NCBI GenBank assembly: GCA_004297645.1
Contig: SCUG01000508.1
Location: 1-10,164 of the forward strand
Reading direction: 5' to 3'
DNA length: 10,164 nt
From: Saprospiraceae bacterium
GTDB lineage: Bacteria; Bacteroidota; Bacteroidia; Chitinophagales; Saprospiraceae
In this document: piece by piece, positions 5,290 to 10,164 of the stretch
Layout: every line of letters starts with the position of its first letter
Numbering within the stretch: the first letter of the stretch is position 1
Notes under the pieces: generated by a model
Databases searched by the model: none
Told to the model about the DNA's origin: nothing
The model's input: only the letters and a program-made list of their open reading frames with translations
Made by a program: the position numbers and the translations under genes

Positions 5290-7212
5290 ATGTCTCCATC
5301 ACAAATCACCTACACCGAAGACAACATCAAATCCCTCGACTGGCGCGAGCACATCCGCATCCGGCCGGGCATGTACATTGGGAAATTGGGCGACGGCTCC
5401 TCCCAGGACGACGGCATATACGTGCTGCTCAAAGAAGTGCTCGACAACTGCATTGACGAGTACGTGATGGGCTACGGCAAGGAAATCGAGATAAAAATAA
5501 AAGACGGCATCGTGGAGGTGCGCGACTATGGCCGGGGCATCCCGCTCGGCAAGGTGGTGGAATGTGTGTCGCAAATCAACACCGGCGGCAAATACGACAG
5601 CAAGGCTTTCAAAAAATCCGTCGGCCTCAACGGCGTGGGCACCAAAGCCGTGAATGCCTTGTCCGATTATTTCAAGGTGCAGTCGGTGCGCGACGGCAAA
5701 GAGAAAGTGGCCGAATTTGAACGGGGCGAAATCATCCATGATGGCAAGCTCCAGAAAACCACCGAACCCAACGGCACGCGGGTTGTCTTCAAGCCCGATA
5801 GCTCGGTGTTCCGGAATTACAGCTACCGCAACGAGTTTCTCGAAAACCAGCTCTGGAATTACGCCTACCTGAACGCCGGCCTGAAAATCCGCTGCAACGG
5901 CAACGTGCTATGCTCCAAAAACGGTTTGCTCGATCTGTTGGCCAAAAAGCACCAGTCGGAGCAACTACTTTACCCCATCATCCATCTCAAGGGCGAAGAC
6001 ATCGAAGTTGCCATGTCTCACGGCAACCAGTATGGCGAACAATATTATAGTTTCGTCAACGGGCAGCATACCACGCAGGGCGGCACCCATCTGAATGCCT
6101 TCCGCGAGGCGATAGTAAAAGTAGTGAGGGAGTTTTTCAATAAAAACTACGATGCGAAAGACATCCGCTCCTCTATCGTGGCGGCTGTCAGCCTGAGGGT
6201 GGAGGAGCCGGTGTTCGAGTCGCAAACCAAGACCAAACTCGGCTCGCAGGACATGGGGCCGGACGGCCCGTCTGTCCGCTCTTTTATCATTGACTTTTTG
6301 AAAACAGAACTGGACAACTTTCTTCACAAAAACGAAGAGGTGGCCAAAGCCCTGCAAAAGCGCATCGCCCAATCAGAGCGGGAGCGCAAAGACATGGCCG
6401 GTATCAAAAAATTAGCGAATGAGCGGGCGAAAAAAGCCAACCTTCACAACAAGAAGTTGCGGGACTGCCGCATCCATTTCAACGACCCTGTGCGCAAAAC
6501 CGATGAAGACCAGCGCAACGCCTCCACCATTTTTATCACCGAGGGCGACTCGGCCAGCGGCAGCATCACAAAGGCCCGAGATGTAGGTACGCAAGCGGTG
6601 TTCAGCCTTCGGGGCAAGCCCCTCAACTGCTTCGGCCTAACGCGCAAGGTGGTTTATCAAAATGAAGAACTGAACCTTTTGCAGCATGCGCTGCAAATAG
6701 AAAATGGCCTTGACGACTTGCGCTTCAACCGGGTGGTCATCGCCACCGATGCCGACGTGGACGGTATGCACATCAGGCTGTTGCTGCTTACTTTCTTCCT
6801 CCAGTTTTTCCCCGAACTCGTGCGCAGCGGGCATTTGTACATCCTCCAGACGCCCCTGTTCCGGGTGCGCGACAAAAAGAAAACCTTCTATTGCTACGAC
6901 GAAACAGAAAGGCTGGAGGCCGTCAGTCAGTTACGGGGCAAACCGGAAATCACCCGTTTCAAAGGGCTGGGTGAAATATCGCCCGGCGAATTCAAGGATT
7001 TTATCGGCGAAAGCATGCGTGTGGAGCAGGTGCTGCTCCGCGACGAAACCGACCTCGAATCGTTGCTCCAGTACTACATGGGCAAAAACACCCCGGAGCG
7101 GCAGGATTTTATCATTGACAATCTGCGCTTCGAACTGGACGAGGTGGTACCTGAATTTGACGTGGAAGACGCCGCGCTGAAAGAGGAAGGTGCCGAAGTG
7201 GCTGCCACTTAA
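5290..7212 (+). CDS. parE: DNA topoisomerase IV subunit B
   Basis: ParE is the ATPase subunit of topoisomerase IV, which with ParC unlinks daughter chromosomes and relaxes supercoils. At 640 residues it has the usual length. The GHKL ATPase domain shows KEVLDN with general base Glu49 and Asn53, G1 loop DYGRGIP (79-85) and G2 loop GLNGVG (112-117). The transducer contains QTKTKLG (312-318), whose Lys314 should contact ATP. The TOPRIM domain has EGDSASG (418-424) and the metal-binding TDADVDG (486-492). A conserved RFKGLGE follows (556-562). ParE rather than GyrB is chosen from the opening YTEDNIKSLDW, GKLGDGSS, and TGGKYD in place of the HAGGKFD typical of GyrB. F107 replaces the Tyr found at the equivalent place in E. 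coli GyrB (Y109). The ATG lies only 9 bases after the endonuclease stop, with no obvious promoter in the gap. parC is not in the window. Confidence 0.95.
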   Translation: MSPSQITYTEDNIKSLDWREHIRIRPGMYIGKLGDGSSQDDGIYVLLKEVLDNCIDEYVMGYGKEIEIKIKDGIVEVRDYGRGIPLGKVVECVSQINTGGKYDSKAFKKSVGLNGVGTKAVNALSDYFKVQSVRDGKEKVAEFERGEIIHDGKLQKTTEPNGTRVVFKPDSSVFRNYSYRNEFLENQLWNYAYLNAGLKIRCNGNVLCSKNGLLDLLAKKHQSEQLLYPIIHLKGEDIEVAMSHGNQYGEQYYSFVNGQHTTQGGTHLNAFREAIVKVVREFFNKNYDAKDIRSSIVAAVSLRVEEPVFESQTKTKLGSQDMGPDGPSVRSFIIDFLKTELDNFLHKNEEVAKALQKRIAQSERERKDMAGIKKLANERAKKANLHNKKLRDCRIHFNDPVRKTDEDQRNASTIFITEGDSASGSITKARDVGTQAVFSLRGKPLNCFGLTRKVVYQNEELNLLQHALQIENGLDDLRFNRVVIATDADVDGMHIRLLLLTFFLQFFPELVRSGHLYILQTPLFRVRDKKKTFYCYDETERLEAVSQLRGKPEITRFKGLGEISPGEFKDFIGESMRVEQVLLRDETDLESLLQYYMGKNTPERQDFIIDNLRFELDEVVPEFDVEDAALKEEGAEVAAT

Positions 7213-7214
7213 AT

Positions 7215-7235
7215 TTTCCCGCCACAGGCGGGAAA
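7215..7235. repeat. Perfect GC-rich hairpin downstream of parE
   Basis: TTTCCCGCC (7215-7223) and GGCGGGAAA (7227-7235) form a perfect 9-bp stem with a 3-nt ACA loop, beginning two bases after the parE stop codon. No U-tract follows on either strand (CCAAATC follows on the plus strand), so it is not a standard intrinsic terminator. It may stabilise the parE mRNA 3' end, act as a weak terminator, or be a member of a dispersed small palindromic repeat. No other copy was seen in this window. Confidence 0.6.
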
Positions 7236-7250
7236 CCAAATCATCATAAA

Positions 7251-7517
7251 ATGGAAAAAGCTTACAAGAATTGTCAGAGTTGCGGCATGCCGCTAAAAAA
7301 AGACGAGAAAGGCGGCGGCTCCAACGCAGATGGCACCCTCAGTAAAATGTATTGCAGCCATTGCTACGCCGGTGGAAAATTCCTTCAACCGGACATCACC
7401 GCCGTGCAAATGCAGGGCTTCGTGAAAGGCAAGCTGAAAGAAATGGGATTTCCCGGTTTCGTGGCCGGTTGGTTTTCAAAAGGCATCCCAAAATTGGAGC
7501 GGTGGAAGAATGGATAG
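7251..7517 (+). CDS. Small zinc-ribbon protein
   Basis: The 88-residue product begins with a zinc ribbon: CQSCG (Cys8, Cys11) and, after a 23-residue Gly/Lys-rich connector, CSHCY (Cys35, Cys38), giving a four-Cys metal site. The CQSCGMPL...YCSHCY...GKF pattern matches the putative zinc-ribbon domain family (Pfam zinc_ribbon_2 type) found in many small bacterial proteins. The C-terminal half (about 45-80) is a predicted helical, mildly hydrophobic tail (MGFPGFVAGWF) without a clear transmembrane span. It is probably cytoplasmic, and its partner, nucleic acid or protein, is not known. The gene starts 38 bases after parE, beyond the hairpin, and is followed after 27 bases by a secreted-protein gene. 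Confidence 0.85.
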   Translation: MEKAYKNCQSCGMPLKKDEKGGGSNADGTLSKMYCSHCYAGGKFLQPDITAVQMQGFVKGKLKEMGFPGFVAGWFSKGIPKLERWKNG

Positions 7518-7544
7518 CCAGATGCTCACCAATATAACACAGCC

Positions 7545-8270
7545 ATGAATAACAGAACTACCGCAATTATTATCGCGTTGCTCCTCCTTGCCGTCCACGT
7601 TTTTGGGCAAAAAAAGAGCGAACTTCCTGCACCAACCTTCATCGTTGGCGTCAGCCACGACAATGTCTTCGGGTTCTATCCCTCCGTTTATGGCAGCTTT
7701 GGGGTAAAGGAAAACCTCAGTTTCACCTTCTACGGCACCCTCTGGACGAACCCGAGTTTCGGCAATATTCAGACCGGCACGGATAGCTGGCTGGAGACGG
7801 GATTCGGACTTGGCATCACCCCCGGCGATGGCAAATGGTACCTCAATCCCACCCTTGCTTTTACCCACGGCAAGCTACTGTCGGGCGGAGCGCAAGGCGT
7901 CATTGGCGATGGCATAGCCCCCTCTTTCACTACTCTTTTCAACGATGAAATCCTGGAGCTTGAAGCCTTTGGCATTTGGTACAAAGCCCTCCGGAAAGAG
8001 GGCTTTTCAACGTACGATTACGCGCTATACTGGCTGCTGCCAGGCTTCCACATCAACGAGAATATTTCGGCGGGGCTGCACTACGAAGGGTTCGTGCTTA
8101 CGCACTCAACCAACGCTGATCCGGAAACCCAATACCAGATGGTGGGAGGTTACTTAAAATTTACCCCTGGCCAACGTTTTGCTTTCCGCCTCTCTTTTGG
8201 GAAGAACTTTAAGAAGGATCTGTATCCCAATGAGTTTTACAAATTGAACCTCGCCATTCCGCTGTTATAG
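7545..8270 (+). CDS. Probable outer-membrane beta-barrel or exported protein, unknown function
   Basis: The 241-residue product has a clear signal peptide (MNNRTTAIIIALLLLAVHVFG, cleavage likely before Gln22-Lys-Lys). The mature region is rich in alternating aromatic and small residues with many short predicted strands (for example FIVGVSHDN, SVYGSFGV, LSFTFYGTLWT, GLGLGI-like GFGLGITPG, WYLNPTLAFTHG, ISAGLHYEGFVL, AFRLSFGKNF) and ends with a hydrophobic strand LNLAIPLL. That pattern suits a small outer-membrane beta-barrel, though a periplasmic beta-sandwich is possible. I do not recognise a named family with certainty; an uncharacterised DUF of Bacteroidota is likely. It lies 27 bases after the zinc-ribbon gene and may share its transcript, but no functional link is apparent. 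Confidence 0.75.
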   Translation: MNNRTTAIIIALLLLAVHVFGQKKSELPAPTFIVGVSHDNVFGFYPSVYGSFGVKENLSFTFYGTLWTNPSFGNIQTGTDSWLETGFGLGITPGDGKWYLNPTLAFTHGKLLSGGAQGVIGDGIAPSFTTLFNDEILELEAFGIWYKALRKEGFSTYDYALYWLLPGFHINENISAGLHYEGFVLTHSTNADPETQYQMVGGYLKFTPGQRFAFRLSFGKNFKKDLYPNEFYKLNLAIPLL

Positions 8271-8306
8271 GTTTTCTTCCCTTTTATCTATTAAAACCAA
8301 AGCTCC

Positions 8307-8341
8307 ATAGAAATGGCAGGAGTTCCTTTTGCCATTTCTAT
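8307..8341. terminator. Long hairpin between the beta-barrel gene and the ABC exporter operon
   Basis: ATAGAAATGGCA (8307-8318) and TGCCATTTCTAT (8330-8341) are perfect 12-bp complementary arms around an 11-nt loop that itself contains GGAGTTCC. It lies 36 bases after the upstream stop codon and 49 before the ATPase start. No U-run follows (CTACTTTAGG), so termination would be non-canonical; a role as leader structure or protein-binding site for the exporter operon is an alternative. Confidence 0.5.
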
Positions 8342-8390
8342 CTACTTTAGGCGCTGCATCGCAAAGACATCGAAATCCAATTTTTAGCCA

Positions 8391-9308
8391 ATGAGCATAC
8401 TTCGCTTCGATAATGTCGTCAAGTCCTATGAAAAGACCATTGCCGTTGACCACGTGACCTTTGAGATTCCAAAAGGAAAAATCTTCGGCATGCTTGGCCC
8501 CAATGGCGCCGGCAAAACCTCCCTCATCCGCATCATCACCACAATTACACGGGCCGATAGCGGCACCATCTGGTTGGATGGCGAAAAACTCAATTCGCAC
8601 CACCCGGCGCAAATTGGCTATATGCCGGAGGAGCGTGGTTTGTATAAAAAAATGAAGGTGGGCGAGCAGCTCACCTACCTCGCCCGCCTCAAAGGCCTCA
8701 GCGCTGCCGACACGAAAAAAGAGCTGAAATACTGGTTCGAACGTTTCGAGATTTTAAGCTGGTGGAATAAAAAAATTGAAGAACTCTCGAAGGGCATGCA
8801 GCAAAAAGTGCAGTTCATCGCCACGGTGCTTCACAAACCAAAACTGCTGATTCTTGATGAGCCGTTTAGCGGCCTCGACCCCATCAACACCAACCTTATC
8901 AAGGATGAAATCCGAAAGCTCAACCAAGCCGGCACCAGCATCATTTTTTCCACTCACCAAATGGAGCAGGTGGAGGAAATGTGCGAATACATTGTGCTCA
9001 TCAACAAAGGCAAAAACGTCCTCAACGGCAAAGTGAATGACATCCGGCAGGAGTTCAAGGAAAACCTTTTCAAAATAGAATACACGGGCGAGTTGCCCGC
9101 CGGCCTCGACGACGCCGACGCAGCCAACGCGGCTTTTGATGTGACTACCCGGACGGAAGGCCACCTCATTATGAAGGTCAACGAAGGCGGCGATTCCAAC
9201 GAACTGCTCCGCTTCCTCATTCAGAAAGGGGTGCACATCCAGTCGTTCAACGAGGTTTTGCCAAGCATCAACGACATTTTCATCCGGCAGGTAGCGGCTT
9301 CTAATTGA
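8391..9308 (+). CDS. ABC-2 type exporter ATP-binding protein (NatA-like)
   Basis: This 305-residue cytoplasmic ATPase energises an ABC-2 exporter. Motifs in order: Walker A GPNGAGKTS (36-44); a Q-loop region with GYMPEERGLY (76-85), where Glu stands where many ABC proteins have Gln, as often seen in NatA-like proteins; signature LSKGMQQ (132-138); Walker B LLILDEP (152-158) followed by the D-loop SGLDP; and the switch His189 in FSTHQ. Residues about 215-305 form an extra C-terminal domain resembling the DUF4162 domain of NatA-type ATPases. The permease gene starts 33 bases downstream, so they form one transporter. The substrate cannot be read from the sequence; NatAB pumps sodium in Bacillus, but most relatives are uncharacterised. 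The start is ATG at 8391; the leader contains the hairpin at 8307-8341. Confidence 0.93.
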   Translation: MSILRFDNVVKSYEKTIAVDHVTFEIPKGKIFGMLGPNGAGKTSLIRIITTITRADSGTIWLDGEKLNSHHPAQIGYMPEERGLYKKMKVGEQLTYLARLKGLSAADTKKELKYWFERFEILSWWNKKIEELSKGMQQKVQFIATVLHKPKLLILDEPFSGLDPINTNLIKDEIRKLNQAGTSIIFSTHQMEQVEEMCEYIVLINKGKNVLNGKVNDIRQEFKENLFKIEYTGELPAGLDDADAANAAFDVTTRTEGHLIMKVNEGGDSNELLRFLIQKGVHIQSFNEVLPSINDIFIRQVAASN

Positions 9309-9310
9309 AC

Positions 9311-9339
9311 TCATTCATTCATTCTCTCATTCTCTCATC
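9311..9339 (+). repeat. Short tandem repeat between ATPase and permease genes
   Basis: The 33-base gap between the two exporter genes is almost entirely made of repeats: TCATTCATTCATTC (tetranucleotide units) followed by two copies of ATTCTCTC. It contains no purine-rich Shine-Dalgarno, so permease translation must start by coupling or from an unstructured pyrimidine-rich leader. The unit count could vary between strains. Confidence 0.6.
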
Positions 9340-9341
9340 AA

Positions 9342-10164
9342 ATGGATAAACTTTGGCTCATTATCAAACGGGAATACCTCACGAGGGTCAGAAAAAAGAG
9401 CTTCATCCTCATCACCCTCCTGTCTCCACTCATCATGGTGGCCATGATCACTTTGCCCGCATTGCTGACGGTTTTCGCCGGAGGCGATAAACAAAAGAAT
9501 ATTGCCGTCAAGGACGATTCGGGCATCTTTGTCAACAACATCAAATCGAGTGACCGGGTAAATTTTACACTGGTAAAAGAGGCACTCGAAGATTTGAAAA
9601 CAAGCTACAAGAATAAGGGCTACGATGGCGTGCTGTACATTCCTTCTTTTGATGCCCCCGGCCAGAATTTGCGCATCGTTTACTACTCCGAAGGCCAGCT
9701 TTCGCTGAGCACCAAAGATTTCATCGAGCGGGAAGTAGCCGACCGGATAGAAGACTATAAAATCGCTGCGTCGGGCTATGATGAGGATGTGCTGAAGAGC
9801 TTCAAAACCGAGGTATCGCTCGACCAGAAAGAACTTGCTTTCGATGAAAACGGCCACCTCACGGAAAGCGATAAAAAAAACAGCGCCGGCGTAGCAACCG
9901 CCATCGGCTTTATTTCCGGCTTTATCATCTACATCGTGCTCATTTTTTATGGCGCCATGATCATGCGCTCCGTGATGGAGGAAAAGACCAACCGCATCGT
10001 GGAGGTCATCATCTCTTCGGTGAAACCCATGCAACTGATGATGGGCAAAATCATCGGCGTTAGCGGCGTGGGCCTCACCCAAATGATCACTTGGATTGTC
10101 CTCACCGTGGTGTTATTGGGTGTGGGCGGCATGTTCGTGGGCATAGACCCATCGGCGATGCAAG
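9342..10164 (+). CDS. ABC-2 type exporter permease (NatB-like), N-terminal 274 residues
   Basis: The frame starts at ATG 9342 and remains open to the window end. A cytoplasmic N-terminus MDKLWLIIKREYLTRVRKK, with a positive patch, leads into membrane segment 1 (about 21-46). A large extracytoplasmic domain follows (about 48-182), typical of the ABC2_membrane_3/NatB permease family. Segment 2 is about 184-208 (GFISGFIIYIVLIFYGAMIM). The hallmark cytoplasmic motif MEEKTNRIVEVIISSVKP comes at 212-229, followed by QLMMGKIIG and segment 3 (about 238-262). Related permeases are commonly 400-450 residues with six segments, so about the last third is outside the window. It should pair with the ATPase encoded just upstream to export an unknown substrate. 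Confidence 0.92.
   Translation, partial: MDKLWLIIKREYLTRVRKKSFILITLLSPLIMVAMITLPALLTVFAGGDKQKNIAVKDDSGIFVNNIKSSDRVNFTLVKEALEDLKTSYKNKGYDGVLYIPSFDAPGQNLRIVYYSEGQLSLSTKDFIEREVADRIEDYKIAASGYDEDVLKSFKTEVSLDQKELAFDENGHLTESDKKNSAGVATAIGFISGFIIYIVLIFYGAMIMRSVMEEKTNRIVEVIISSVKPMQLMMGKIIGVSGVGLTQMITWIVLTVVLLGVGGMFVGIDPSAMQ

Noticed and set aside
6704..7180. 158-codon plus-strand frame inside parE
   Set aside because: It is the +1-shifted reading of the TOPRIM region of parE and is rich in Ser, Cys, Pro and Trp without any domain.
8244..8275. Possible promoter for the ABC operon (TTG at 8244, TAGGTTTT at 8268)
   Set aside because: The spacing of 21 fits, but the last base of the -7 element is wrong and the element overlaps the end of the upstream gene, so the support is too weak to annotate.
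9327..10082. 251-codon minus-strand open frame at the right end
   Set aside because: It is antisense to the NatB-like permease, whose membrane segments and MEEKTNRIVEV motif are unmistakable. It is His/Asp-rich, as expected of a shadow frame.

Overview
The window looks like a chromosomal segment of a Bacteroidota bacterium of moderate G+C, perhaps of the Saprospiria or Chitinophagia type. The lineage is an inference. It rests on the form of the topoisomerase IV B subunit (opening YTEDNIKSLDW, G2 loop VGLNGVG), a vWA lipoprotein with a GCKKD lipobox, secreted proteins whose signal peptides end before Gln-Lys-Lys, weak Shine-Dalgarno sequences, and one good match to the Bacteroidota -7 element TAnnTTTG.

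Layout. Bases 1-177 are the 3' end of an acylphosphatase gene. A secreted protein of unknown function follows (198-782). A strong bidirectional terminator hairpin (849-887) separates it from a convergent minus-strand gene for a vWA-domain lipoprotein (912-1898). A gene-poor stretch of about 420 bases (1899-2321) holds a candidate promoter and an inverted repeat. Four plus-strand genes then run almost without gaps (spacers of 13, 3 and 9 nt): a Fic-domain AMP-transferase (2322-3245), a C5-cytosine DNA methyltransferase (3259-4272), a BsuBI/PstI-family restriction endonuclease (4276-5280) and parE (5290-7212). After a perfect 9-bp hairpin come a small zinc-ribbon protein (7251-7517) and a probable outer-membrane beta-barrel protein (7545-8270). 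After another long hairpin (8307-8341) comes an ABC-2 exporter pair of NatA/NatB type: the ATPase (8391-9308) and a permease cut by the window end (9342-10164).

The most notable region is 2322-7212. The methyltransferase and endonuclease form a complete Type II restriction-modification pair whose partners are mixed: a PstI-type nuclease with a 5-methylcytosine enzyme, where the PstI and BsuBI prototypes use N6-adenine methyltransferases. The pair lies between a Fic protein and the gene for topoisomerase IV subunit B. Small Fic toxins of the FicT type are known to adenylylate GyrB and ParE, so the neighbourhood is suggestive. However, the ParE encoded here has Phe (F107) where the modified Tyr sits in E. 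coli GyrB, so a simple Fic-ParE toxin pair is not supported at that residue. The plainer reading is a mobile Fic plus R-M cassette lodged directly upstream of a housekeeping gene and possibly sharing its transcript. No transposase, integrase, tRNA, rRNA or CRISPR array was seen.
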